Below are positions 7,253 to 15,368 of a DNA stretch of 64,000 bases, piece after piece. The stretch spans positions 1 through 64,000 of the forward strand of contig NZ_JAFFZO010000011.1 of the NCBI RefSeq assembly GCF_016924145.1. The letters run 5' to 3'. The first letter of the stretch is position 1. Every line of letters begins with the position of its first letter. Below the pieces are notes generated by a model, which was not told where the DNA came from, made no database searches, and saw only the letters and a list, made by a program, of their open reading frames with translations. A program made the translations under genes and the position numbers. The stretch comes from Amphritea pacifica (GTDB taxonomy: Bacteria; Pseudomonadota; Gammaproteobacteria; Pseudomonadales; Balneatricaceae).

Positions 7253-7970
7253 CGCTGAAGCGGCTGCTGAATCCGCAGCCATCAGCAACGAAACCAAAAC
7301 CCTGATCAATATGCTGTTCGCCCGTTTTATGGCGATCTATGGGCATAAATTTAAAAGTTGTTTTGAAACTCAGGACGAGATCCGTATCGCCAAGCGCGAA
7401 TGGGCGCTGAGTATGCAGGGGTATAGCGAAGCGGAGCTGGTGTCGGCGATCAATCGTTGTAAAGAGACCCTGGCGTGGATGCCCACCATCTCAGAATTTA
7501 TCACCATCCTTAATGAGCAGAGTGGCGATTTCGGCCTGCCTCCGGCGAAGATCGCCTATGAGGAGGTGTGCCGTTATGCCGATCATCCGACCCAGCATGA
7601 GTGGACTCATGTGGCGCTTTATCATGCAGGAAAAGCGACCGGCTGGTTCCGTCTCAGATCTGAAGAGGAGGATCGGGTGTTTCCCGATTTCCGCTATAAC
7701 TATCAGGTGATCTGTCGCCGGGTGCGGGCAGGGGAGGATCTCTCTATCGAGGTGCCTGTTGCGCTGGAAGACAAGAGTGACAACACCCTGGTTGAGTTTA
7801 TTCAGCGCTGGGGTGAACAGCAGCAGCTGAGTCCTGAACAGGCCAGCACTCTGCTGTTTTATCTGACCAAGCCCGCCGGCAGCGATGTGCGGGAGCGCTT
7901 TAAACAGGCCAGCCAGCAACGGGCTGAAAGCTGGGGGCTGAGTGTTAAGTTGCCGGATGATTATCAGTAA
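7170..7970 (+). CDS. Phage lambda P-like helicase loader
   Basis: A 266-residue protein resembling replication protein P of phage lambda, which recruits DnaB helicase to origins. Residues about 44-110 align by pattern with lambda P: IN.LFARF.A, then a basic E.RIAKREWAL.M helix, then LAWMPTISEFITIL matching the RPFLPSPGQFVAWC stretch. Residues about 125-200 (AYEEVCRYA, then HVALYHAG, then ICRRVRAGEDLSIEVP) continue the match. The ATG at 7170 follows AAAGGTG and overlaps the DnaT-like gene by 83 bases in another frame. No other phage genes are nearby, so it is probably a domesticated host loader working with the DnaT-like protein. The DnaC-like role is inferred. Confidence 0.65.
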   Translation: MKTPAQIIGKSASGLPQPSWTSRTPTGDAEAAAESAAISNETKTLINMLFARFMAIYGHKFKSCFETQDEIRIAKREWALSMQGYSEAELVSAINRCKETLAWMPTISEFITILNEQSGDFGLPPAKIAYEEVCRYADHPTQHEWTHVALYHAGKATGWFRLRSEEEDRVFPDFRYNYQVICRRVRAGEDLSIEVPVALEDKSDNTLVEFIQRWGEQQQLSPEQASTLLFYLTKPAGSDVRERFKQASQQRAESWGLSVKLPDDYQ

Positions 7971-8020
7971 ATCAGGGACGAGTATTGCTGTCAGACCGGG
8001 ATAACCGGTTCAGTCTCAGA

Positions 8021-9721
8021 TCAGTCAGCCGTCGCGGTAGTTCCGTGGATAAAGTACTGGTTACGTCCCTTCGCTTTGGCTTCATACATCGCCTGATCGG
8101 CATAGCGAAGAAGCTGGCTCTTATGGTTGCGGTATTGGGGATATAGGCAGACACCAATGCTGGCCGAAACGCAGATAGTTTCGCCGATGGGAAGGGTGAA
8201 GGGCTGGGCGATCGAAGTCAGTATCCTGTCCAGGGCGTGTTGTAGATCCACTTCCGAAGTCAATTGTGTCAGCGTCAGTGCAAACTCATCACCCCCCATC
8301 CGGGCCGCAGTATCTCCGGCGCGAATGCAATCTTTTAAGCGGTTCGCGGCTTCGATCAGGAGCAGGTCTCCAGCCCGGTGACCGTAGTTGTCATTAACCG
8401 GTTTAAAAGAATCGAGATCAAGAAAACAGACCGCGACTGAGGTCTTATCACGATCGGCGACAGCCAGTGTCTGGTTTAGCCGGTCTGCGAACAGAACCCG
8501 GTTGGGTAACTCTGTCAGGGCATCATAATAGGCCAGATGCTCGATCTCTTTAAAATGTTGTAGCTGGGCGGTGATATCTGAGTGCAGACCGATATAACAG
8601 TCAACCTTACCCTCCTCATCGGTGAGGACGCTGATGCAGGTCCGACAGGCAAAAATTGAACCGTCCTTGCGGCGATTCCAGATATCCCCCTGCCAGTATC
8701 GGTTGTCATTTATTGATTGCCACAATGACTGGAAAAATGAGGCATCATGATGACCCGACTTGAGAAAATTCGGCGTTCGTCTAATGATCTCATCACGGGA
8801 ATAGCCTGACAGCTGACAGAATGCCTGATTCACCTCGATAATCGTGCCTTTGCTATCGGTGATCATCACACCTTCGCTGATATTCTGGAAAACACTGGCG
8901 GCAATTTTTAACTCTTCCTGAGCTTTGTGTTGAGCGGTGACATCTCTGCTGATACCGAACAGACCGACAACATCAACACCATTTTCATCAAATACCGGCC
9001 ATTTACTGGTGCTGACCCAGCCTTTTTCGCCCTGTTCGTCGTAGTAGGGATCGACCCGGTTGAGTAGTGCAACGCCCTCTCTGAAGATAGGTTGCTCTTC
9101 CTCGTAATAGATTTTTGCGGTATCCGGCGGAAAGACTTCCAGGTCGTGCTTACCGACCATATCTTGCCAGTGGCTGTGGCCGGTGATGTCGGCAAGTGTT
9201 TGGCTGCAGAATTGAAAGCGGCTGTTCCGGTCCTTGAAATAGACAAAATCGGAGGTGTTGTTCAGCAGCGTAATAAAGTTACGGTTTAATTCTTTCAGCT
9301 CCTTTTCTGCCGCACGACGTTCGGTGATGTCATGGATAATGGAATAGAGTAACTGTTTGTCGTCGATCTCCAGCTGCCCGGAATGGACCTCCACATCGCG
9401 CAGGCTGCCATCAGCCAGTTTATGAATAAAAAAGAAGTGATCCCGTTTCTGGGTTGCAGCCTTGTGCATTTCAGCTTTGATCTCAATATCTGAGAGCTGG
9501 TTGATCGCGTTGATGTTAAGGGATGTGAGTTGTTGGTGCGGATAACCGTAATAGTCGCAGGCTGACTGGTTGGCATCAACAATAGCCCCATCGACGGGGT
9601 CAATTAACAGCATTGGAATTTTCGAGTTGCTGAATAGAACCCGATAGAGATTATCTGCCTCTTTTCTGTTGTTCTGCTTCTGTGCTTTGGTTGTTTTTAT
9701 GACCACACAACATACCTTCAT
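8021..9721 (-). CDS. Diguanylate cyclase with three PAS domains
   Basis: A 566-residue soluble signalling protein that should make c-di-GMP from GTP. Three PAS-type sensor domains occupy roughly residues 25-140, 145-270 and 275-395, each followed by a PAC-like end such as LYSIIHDITERR. The GGDEF domain (about 400-560) has an intact GGDEF active-site motif and an RAGD inhibitory I-site five residues before it, so product feedback is likely. No membrane segments are evident. The gene is convergent with the helicase-loader gene and stands alone. The ligand or redox cue sensed is unknown. Confidence 0.9.
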   Translation of the reverse strand: MKVCCVVIKTTKAQKQNNRKEADNLYRVLFSNSKIPMLLIDPVDGAIVDANQSACDYYGYPHQQLTSLNINAINQLSDIEIKAEMHKAATQKRDHFFFIHKLADGSLRDVEVHSGQLEIDDKQLLYSIIHDITERRAAEKELKELNRNFITLLNNTSDFVYFKDRNSRFQFCSQTLADITGHSHWQDMVGKHDLEVFPPDTAKIYYEEEQPIFREGVALLNRVDPYYDEQGEKGWVSTSKWPVFDENGVDVVGLFGISRDVTAQHKAQEELKIAASVFQNISEGVMITDSKGTIIEVNQAFCQLSGYSRDEIIRRTPNFLKSGHHDASFFQSLWQSINDNRYWQGDIWNRRKDGSIFACRTCISVLTDEEGKVDCYIGLHSDITAQLQHFKEIEHLAYYDALTELPNRVLFADRLNQTLAVADRDKTSVAVCFLDLDSFKPVNDNYGHRAGDLLLIEAANRLKDCIRAGDTAARMGGDEFALTLTQLTSEVDLQHALDRILTSIAQPFTLPIGETICVSASIGVCLYPQYRNHKSQLLRYADQAMYEAKAKGRNQYFIHGTTATAD

Positions 9722-9991
9722 TAGACCTGGAGATGCACGTCTGACCAGACAGCAGATTCTGCTTTATTGTGTTAAATGTTTGAATAATATTCAACTGCTG
9801 CGTTTCCGGAAGGTGCGAGCGACTTATGGAAACCGGGCGGTAGCCGGGATTGGCGCGGCAATTTTCAGCCGTTATTGCTAGTCGGCTAATCGAGGTTCTG
9901 GTTAAATGGCTGATTCAGGTCGTTTTAAAGCTGTTTTTAACAGGGCAGGGCTTCAGCCGTTAACGCGGTAAATATTTCAGGACATTAGGAC

Positions 9992-10294
9992 ATGGAAACA
10001 GTCAGAGTGATCGTGGCAACCATCCTCTTCGTTATGGGTGTTGTATTACTTGTATCTATTGCGATTGACCCGTTTAGCTGGTTTGCACTGGTTGCGGCAG
10101 TTATCTGTCTGTATCTGGCTTTTTTGATATGGCCTGGTCAGGCGCGCGGACAACGGGAGCCTGGTCACCCATTGCTTGATATTCTGGAATTTATTATAGA
10201 GCTCCCATTCGATATTTTTGTCTGGTTATTTAAAGGATTGAAGACTCTGTTTCAGGGTAAGAATGGCGGTATCGATATTGATATTGGTCTGTGA
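9992..10294 (+). CDS. Small two-helix membrane protein, function unknown
   Basis: A 100-residue protein I do not recognise. Residues 5-25 and 28-47 are strongly hydrophobic and probably form a helical hairpin. A short loop with WPGQARGQRE follows, then an amphipathic segment rich in Phe, Leu and Ile (about 60-88) and a GlyIleAsp-rich tail. The ATG follows TAGGAC. The 270 bases before it, up to the PAS-GGDEF gene start, hold no other gene; promoters for both divergent genes are expected there. It lies in the same direction as the VOC gene 90 bases downstream. Confidence 0.55.
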   Translation: METVRVIVATILFVMGVVLLVSIAIDPFSWFALVAAVICLYLAFLIWPGQARGQREPGHPLLDILEFIIELPFDIFVWLFKGLKTLFQGKNGGIDIDIGL

Positions 10295-10384
10295 ATAATC
10301 GCAGGAAATGTACATCAGTCTGCACCTCAAATGTGCAGCGAAAGAAACATATTATTATTTATCTAATAAAAAGGAATTGCCGTG

Positions 10385-10771
10385 ATGTTCAGCCATGTAA
10401 TGCTTGGTGCAAATGATATTGAAAAATCCAGGGGGTTTTATGATGCGATACTCGGTGTGCTTGGTCATAAGCCTGGGGTGTTTGATGATAAAGGCCGTTG
10501 TTTTTACCTCAGTGACAGAGGCGTTTTTGCGCTGACCAGACCGATCAATGGTGAAACGGCAACCCACGGCAACGGTATGACCATCGGTTTCGTTGCCAGC
10601 TCGCCTGAGTTGGTTGATGCCTGGCACGCCGCGGGCGTGGCCGCCGGAGGCCAGACCTGTGAAGAGCCTCCGGGTGTCAGAAGTAGTGGCGGGAGGACGC
10701 TGTATCTGGCTTATTTACGCGATCCGTCCGGCAATAAGATCTGTGCAACGCATTATATGTCGGTGGCTTAA
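10385..10771 (+). CDS. VOC-family (glyoxalase-like) protein
   Basis: A 128-residue single vicinal-oxygen-chelate domain with the paired beta-alpha-beta-beta-beta modules: FSHVMLGANDIEKSRGFYDAIL at the start and LRDPSGNKICATHY at the end. VOC proteins bind a metal and include glyoxalase I, dioxygenases and antibiotic-binding proteins. This short form is common as an uncharacterised lactoylglutathione-lyase-related protein. An AAGGAA ribosome site serves the ATG at 10385; a GTG immediately upstream is also possible. Substrate unknown. Confidence 0.82.
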   Translation: MFSHVMLGANDIEKSRGFYDAILGVLGHKPGVFDDKGRCFYLSDRGVFALTRPINGETATHGNGMTIGFVASSPELVDAWHAAGVAAGGQTCEEPPGVRSSGGRTLYLAYLRDPSGNKICATHYMSVA

Positions 10772-10826
10772 GCCGTGCTTGTCTTCACTGAATTGCACTG
10801 TTTGTTACGCTGGGGTCTCGGGTGAT

Positions 10827-11321
10827 ATGAGCCGCTATGGGCTAGCAGTCGTGTTCAGCTTAGCTGCGCTGGGTGTTGTTCCCGCCTATGCCGGGTCTGT
10901 AGAACAGGCCCGGGTGGCAGATGTCCAGATGTCAGAAGCTCAGACGAATACGGTTTGGCAGAACCGGGTCAGGTTTGTTAACTCATCGACCCATAACGTC
11001 TATGGGCACTACAGCGCGGGCAGTGATAACGGTACGGTGGGGGTTCTTACTGCCGGCAGCAGCGTTGTCCTGGATGCGGTTGCATTTTCCCCAAAGGTCG
11101 TCGTTCAGGTTGAGTTTCGTTGTGATAAGGCGGACCAGTTTAGCTGCGCTGATGGCCGGGTGGATCTCACCGGTTTCTACCCTCGTGGTGATTCTGGCAG
11201 TGTGACGACGGTGTTCACTTTCGTCAAAATGGGGGAGATCAGATTAAGCTTTGAGACTGCCGGTGCACAGGGAGACCCTGCTGCTCACCGAGAGATAGTG
11301 ATTGGCAACATCAGCCGCTAA
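10827..11321 (+). CDS. Hypothetical exported protein
   Basis: A predicted 164-residue secreted protein. Residues 1-22 form a clear signal peptide (short basic start, hydrophobic AVVFSLAALGVV core, AYAG cleavage region). The mature part is rich in Val, Ser and Gly with beta-strand character and carries two Cys residues (FRCDKADQFSCADG) that may form a disulfide. I placed the start at 10827 because everything upstream in frame overlaps the VOC gene and lacks a signal sequence. No family recognised. It probably acts in the periplasm. Confidence 0.55.
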   Translation: MSRYGLAVVFSLAALGVVPAYAGSVEQARVADVQMSEAQTNTVWQNRVRFVNSSTHNVYGHYSAGSDNGTVGVLTAGSSVVLDAVAFSPKVVVQVEFRCDKADQFSCADGRVDLTGFYPRGDSGSVTTVFTFVKMGEIRLSFETAGAQGDPAAHREIVIGNISR

Positions 11322-11357
11322 TGAAAAGATAAGTCACCGATAGAGTGTTTTTCAGTA

Positions 11358-11382
11358 CGCTCCGGGGTTGCCCTCCGGAGCG
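11358..11382. terminator. Hairpin between convergent genes
   Basis: CGCTCCGG and CCGGAGCG form a perfect 8-base stem around a 9-base loop between the convergent exported-protein and DUF3549 genes. On the plus strand a CTTTTT run follows about 10 bases later rather than directly, so termination is plausible but not textbook. Confidence 0.4.
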
Positions 11383-11397
11383 CTGCGAACGTCTTTT

Positions 11398-12468
11398 TCA
11401 CAGGAAACCATCACCAAACATACCGCCAATCGCCCGGCTGAGGGCTTCGCTGCGGTCCGTTGCACGAAACTGCTGTAGTGTCAGTGCCCGCAGGGTGGGG
11501 ATAAACATCAGGTCAGCCATTACCCGGTTAAAGCACGCCTGGCCGGCATCGTTGACGGCCAGGGTTTCAAGAAACTGTTGCAGCAGCTCAGGGTATTGCA
11601 GGCTGGCCCAGCAGCGGCTGGCAAGGGCCGCAATGACTTCGGCCTGCTTGCCATAGGGGCTTTGCAATACCCGGGTCAGCACCGCAATTTTCTGCTCATC
11701 TTCAGGGCATTGGGAGATCGCCCGAATCAGAGCACCGATCTGGTTAGCGGAAACCTTCCCCTCGGCAACGCCGTTATCCAGTCGCAGGCGGATCGCTTCG
11801 CTGAGTGATGTACTGGGCTGAATATGTTCGATAAAGGTACAGCAGGCTTCCAGAGGTGTATCCGGTAACTGGCTGAATATCTCCGCCAGTTTGTCTTCAT
11901 TGTTACCCTGCTGATGGCGAATGACATAGTCGGCGATGCCCTGATAACCCAGACTGTCCCAGTGATTCAGGTCGGCTTTACCGTGAAAATACTGCTTTGC
12001 CCCATCATAAAAGCTGGATGCGGGCTGTCGGGTTGTCAGGGTGGCGGTGGCGTGAAATGCTGCCATCTTCTCCTGATCCGGGGTAAAGCTAAAGGGGTTA
12101 TCTTTAAGAGCATCCCGGTATTCGGTGGCATCGGTTGGCTGGTCCAGCGGGCCTTTTCCCATACTGTTTGTCAGGTTCTGCAGCAGCCGGTTAAGGAAAT
12201 CATCCCGCGCCGCCTGTACCAGAAACCCCTGCTCATCTAATGGCAGTTTGAGAAACCAGACAACATTCTCGCTGGCCTGCTTAGGGTTCCACATCAGAAT
12301 AGCGATCCAGGCCTGATGCAGAAAGGGTTTAGGGAAGGGGATCTGCCCCAGCTCGACCTTGCGGAAGGTGTCAGGAGAAAGCTTACTGATGCAACGGCCC
12401 ATATCAAAGATGCGGAACTGGGCTTCAGTTTGCCGGATAAAGTCGGTCAGTGTGTCAAAATGTGCCAT
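11398..12468 (-). CDS. DUF3549 family protein
   Basis: A 356-residue protein of a gammaproteobacterial family of unknown function. The N-terminus (MAHFDTLTDFIRQTEAQFRI) is the family's usual start, so I chose the ATG at 12468. An upstream extension to 12573 is open but looks non-coding. The protein is soluble and mainly helical. A C-terminal half of repeated helical segments (for example AISQCPEDEQKIAVLTRVLQ and PYGKQAEVIAALASR) suggests a HEAT-like scaffold. No catalytic motif is visible. It is divergent from the DUF1538 operon. Confidence 0.75.
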   Translation of the reverse strand: MAHFDTLTDFIRQTEAQFRIFDMGRCISKLSPDTFRKVELGQIPFPKPFLHQAWIAILMWNPKQASENVVWFLKLPLDEQGFLVQAARDDFLNRLLQNLTNSMGKGPLDQPTDATEYRDALKDNPFSFTPDQEKMAAFHATATLTTRQPASSFYDGAKQYFHGKADLNHWDSLGYQGIADYVIRHQQGNNEDKLAEIFSQLPDTPLEACCTFIEHIQPSTSLSEAIRLRLDNGVAEGKVSANQIGALIRAISQCPEDEQKIAVLTRVLQSPYGKQAEVIAALASRCWASLQYPELLQQFLETLAVNDAGQACFNRVMADLMFIPTLRALTLQQFRATDRSEALSRAIGGMFGDGFL

Positions 12469-12715
12469 CGGGATGCCTGGTTGGGGAACAACGGCGGCTA
12501 TTTTAACAGTGCCGGGCAGCCAGATACAGCGATGCTGGAACCACGTCGTCCGGTGATCCGCGCGACACATCATATTGAGCGCTAAAGTGCTGTAGCTTAA
12601 CGGTTAATTTTTATATGATCGGATGGCGGGTAAGCGTTTTCTGTTCCGTACTACCTGGTGATACAGCACCAGGTCGGTGTTACGAATAGGATCTGTCGGT
12701 TATAAGGGAGCGCAA

Positions 12716-13450
12716 TTGAGTAATGTGTTTATCGCCCTCGGGCGTTCAATGGCTGGAAGTTTACGTGATCTTTTACCGATCGTCCTGGTGATCGCGTTCT
12801 TTCAACTGGTGGTGTTGCAGCAACCGGTGCCGGATCTGGTGGGCCTGCTGACCGGACTGTTGTGTGTGGTGGCGGGCCTGACCTTTTTCATCTACGGTCT
12901 GGAGATGGGCTTATTCCCCATTGGTCAGGTGCTGGCGAACGCTTTCGCCCGTAAGGGCAGTTTGTTCTGGTTGCTGCTATTTTCGTTCTCGTTGGGGTTT
13001 GGCACCACCGTGGCCGAACCGGCGCTGATCGCAGTTGCTGCCGAAGCGGCCAGCGTTGCCGCAGAAGGCGGTATGATTGAATCCACCGATTCGGCCAGGT
13101 CCGGTTACGCTTCAGGATTACGCTATACCGTGGCATTTTCTGTCGGTCTGGCAATTGTGGTGGGGGTTATCCGGATTCTGAAGGGCTGGCCGATCCACTA
13201 TATGATCGCTATTGGTTATGTGCTGGTGGTAATCATGACCGGCTTTGCTCCCCGTGAAATTATTGGCATTGCTTATGACTCGGGCGGTGTGACCACCTCG
13301 ACGATTACTGTTCCCCTGGTGACGGCATTAGGTGTTGGGCTGGCCTCTGCGATTGAAGGGCGTAACCCGATGATCGATGGCTTTGGTCTGATTGCGTTTG
13401 CCTCTCTGACTCCGATGATCTTCGTCATGGCATATGGAATGGTGGTCTGA
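12716..13450 (+). CDS. DUF1538 family membrane protein, first copy
   Basis: A 244-residue polytopic membrane protein of uncharacterised family DUF1538. About six to seven hydrophobic segments are visible. Two conserved re-entrant-like motifs, [16 protein letters not shown] (about 92-107) and [14 protein letters not shown] (about 186-199), suggest a transport or channel core. I start at the TTG at 12716, which follows AAGGGAG by six bases; a frame extension to 12677 lacks a ribosome site. The stop overlaps the next gene's ATG (TGATG). It is the first gene of an operon with a paralogue, a P-II-like protein and a CBS protein. Substrate unknown. Confidence 0.82.
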   Translation: MSNVFIALGRSMAGSLRDLLPIVLVIAFFQLVVLQQPVPDLVGLLTGLLCVVAGLTFFIYGLEMGLFPIGQVLANAFARKGSLFWLLLFSFSLGFGTTVAEPALIAVAAEAASVAAEGGMIESTDSARSGYASGLRYTVAFSVGLAIVVGVIRILKGWPIHYMIAIGYVLVVIMTGFAPREIIGIAYDSGGVTTSTITVPLVTALGVGLASAIEGRNPMIDGFGLIAFASLTPMIFVMAYGMVV

Positions 13451-14256
13451 TGGAGACCCTGACGCAGCTGTTGTCAATCTTGCTGGCCACCATCAGGGAT
13501 GTGTTGCCGATTATCGCTATTGTCTTTGGCTTTCAACTGCTGGTGATTCGTCGCCCCATCCCCCACCTGAAACGGGTACTGTTCGGTTTTATCTATGTGA
13601 TCGTGGGGTTAGCGCTGTTTTTACTTGGTCTGGATAAAGCACTGTTTCCCATCGGTGAGCTGATGGCGCAACAGCTTACCGATCCGGCGTTTATCCGTGG
13701 CACGGTGGCGACCACCGGAGAGGCCCTGCACTGGTCCGATTATTACTGGGTGTATATTTTTGCTTTTGCCATCGGCGCCAGTACGACCATTGCCGAGCCT
13801 TCGCTGATTGCGGTGGCGATTAAGGCCAATGAGGTGTCGGGCGGTGCAATCGGTGTGTGGGGGCTGCGTCTTGCGGTCGCCCTGGGGGTTGCTATCGGTA
13901 TCAGCCTGGGGACCTGGCGGATTGTCACCGGTTATCCGATCCACTGGTTTATTATCAGCGGTTATATTGTTGTCGTCATTCAGACGTTTTTTGCGCCCAA
14001 GCTGATCGTCCCGCTGGCCTATGATTCCGGCGGGGTGACCACCTCAACCGTGACTGTGCCGCTGGTGGCAGCGCTGGGGCTGGGGCTGGCCAGTACTGTC
14101 CCCGGGCGCAGCGCTTTGATTGATGGTTTTGGCCTGATCGCATTTGCCAGCCTGTTTCCGATGATAACGGTGATGGGTTATGCGCAGATAACAGAAATGG
14201 TTGCCCGCCGTGACAGGTGTCGCCGGGAACGTGCAAAGATGGTTAAACAGGAATAG
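13450..14256 (+). CDS. DUF1538 family membrane protein, second copy
   Basis: A 268-residue paralogue of the preceding protein with the same plan: hydrophobic helices, STTIAEPSLIAVAIKA near 115-130, [14 protein letters not shown] near 190-203, and a shared [12 protein letters not shown] stretch near 220. A basic cytoplasmic tail (RRDRCRRERAKMVKQE) ends it, which the first copy lacks. The one-base overlap of stop and start implies coupled translation and equal amounts. The two chains could form a heteromeric channel or transporter; this is inference. The P-II-like gene follows 9 bases later. Confidence 0.82.
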   Translation: METLTQLLSILLATIRDVLPIIAIVFGFQLLVIRRPIPHLKRVLFGFIYVIVGLALFLLGLDKALFPIGELMAQQLTDPAFIRGTVATTGEALHWSDYYWVYIFAFAIGASTTIAEPSLIAVAIKANEVSGGAIGVWGLRLAVALGVAIGISLGTWRIVTGYPIHWFIISGYIVVVIQTFFAPKLIVPLAYDSGGVTTSTVTVPLVAALGLGLASTVPGRSALIDGFGLIAFASLFPMITVMGYAQITEMVARRDRCRRERAKMVKQE

Positions 14257-14265
14257 GACGGGGCT

Positions 14266-14616
14266 ATGCACTTCAAGCTGTTATTAGTATTTGTTGAAGA
14301 TTCCAAAACCGATCAGGTGATGAAGGCTGCCCGTGAGGCGGGGGCAACGGGTGCCACGGTGATTAATAATGCCCGCGGTGAAGGGGTAACGAAAACGAAG
14401 ACCTTTTTTGGTCTGTCTCTGGAAACCCAGCGGGATGTGTTGCTGTTCATTGTTGAGGAGCATCTGAGCCGGAAAATACTGGAAACTATTTCCGAAGTGG
14501 CTGATTTTGACGATAAACCCGGCCAGGGCATCGCGATTCAGCTGGATGTGGAGGATGCTGTGGGCGTGGCCCACCAGATTCAAACCCTGACAAATGTCGT
14601 CGAGGATGAGCTATGA
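14266..14616 (+). CDS. Divergent P-II family signalling protein
   Basis: A 116-residue protein with the P-II (GlnB-like) ferredoxin fold pattern: KLLLVFVEDSKTDQVMKAAREAGATGATV at the start and a final VEDAVGVAHQI segment. In the T-loop region it reads GEGVTKTKTFFGLSLETQ, lacking the Tyr uridylylated in GlnB/GlnK, so it is not a canonical nitrogen P-II. P-II relatives bind ATP/ADP and effectors and control membrane transporters by inserting the T-loop. Sitting directly after two membrane-protein genes, it probably gates or senses them. Its stop overlaps the CBS gene start by four bases. Confidence 0.8.
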   Translation: MHFKLLLVFVEDSKTDQVMKAAREAGATGATVINNARGEGVTKTKTFFGLSLETQRDVLLFIVEEHLSRKILETISEVADFDDKPGQGIAIQLDVEDAVGVAHQIQTLTNVVEDEL

Positions 14617-15014
14617 GAGAGCGCAAAGTAATCCGGGTGCAGGATGTAATGACCAATGATTTTGCTATGGTCGATGGCCTGATCACTATTAAAGCCGCGA
14701 TTGAGATATACAAAGCCAGGCAGGTGACGGCGCTGTTGGTGAATAAGCGCCACGATGATGATGAGTACGGTATTCTGCTGCTTTCTGATATTGCCAAGAA
14801 GGTTCTGGCGCAGGATAGAGCGCCGGAACGGATCAATGTTTATGAGGTGATGACCAAGCCGGTAATCGGTGTCGATCCGCAGATGGATGTACGTTACTGC
14901 GCCCGCTTGTTTGATAATTTTGGCCTGGCGATGGCGCCGGTACTGAAGAGTGGTGAAGTGGTAGGTGTGGTTGGTTATAACCAGATCGTACTGGATGGCC
15001 TGCTGACCGACTGA
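14613..15014 (+). CDS. CBS-domain protein of the DUF1538 operon
   Basis: A 133-residue Bateman module with CBS motifs at about residues 8-67 and 76-130 (VQDVMTNDFAMVDG and VYEVMTKPVIGVDP openings, each followed by a regulatory core). It is translationally coupled to the P-II-like gene by an ATGA overlap. Two separate adenine-nucleotide-sensing folds in one operon with two membrane proteins suggest control by energy charge. It is a different protein from the CBS pair at 5748, with an HDDDEY loop insert in the first motif. Confidence 0.83.
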   Translation: MRERKVIRVQDVMTNDFAMVDGLITIKAAIEIYKARQVTALLVNKRHDDDEYGILLLSDIAKKVLAQDRAPERINVYEVMTKPVIGVDPQMDVRYCARLFDNFGLAMAPVLKSGEVVGVVGYNQIVLDGLLTD

Positions 15015-15041
15015 ATCTGCGGTCGCAGGTAATACCAACGG

Positions 15042-15368
15042 CTAGTGACGGGTCGAGAGAAGCTGGTCGAGTGCAGTGAAGTAGTCGATCAGCTTACTGC
15101 TTTTTATACCGCTGGCGGTGACGGCTTCTGCCGCCATCGGTGTCATATCACTGCTCTGGGGAAGTGGCTGTTGCCGGGCCATCATCTGCCGCAAGCGTGG
15201 CACCATGATCCACTGCACCCACTGCCAGAAGCTCAGGGTATCGATGCAGAACGGTTGCCAGCTTTGCAGTGCTGAATCCGCCGGCGGTGTCGCGGACCAG
15301 AGTGACCAGGCCCGCATCTCCGCTTCTATCCTGACTAACAGCTGCTCCAGTTCTGCATAGTGCTGCAT
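15042..15368 (-). CDS. YqcC family protein
   Basis: A 108-residue small helical protein of the YqcC/DUF446 family. The motif LSFWQWVQWIMVPRLRQMM (about 45-63) is characteristic. In enterobacteria yqcC sits beside the pseudouridine synthase gene truC; here it instead follows the DAHP synthase gene with a one-base stop-start overlap. Function is not established. Confidence 0.8.
   Translation of the reverse strand: MQHYAELEQLLVRIEAEMRAWSLWSATPPADSALQSWQPFCIDTLSFWQWVQWIMVPRLRQMMARQQPLPQSSDMTPMAAEAVTASGIKSSKLIDYFTALDQLLSTRH

Noticed and set aside
9669-9881. 70-codon open frame antisense to the PAS-GGDEF gene start
   Set aside because: It mostly mirrors the real gene on the other strand and its tail lies in the promoter gap.
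10593-10826. N-terminal extension of the exported protein at 10827
   Set aside because: It lies across the VOC gene in another frame and would hide the signal peptide.
11398-12573. Longer form of the DUF3549 protein
   Set aside because: The extra 35 residues are Cys/Trp/His-rich and unlike the family's N-terminus.
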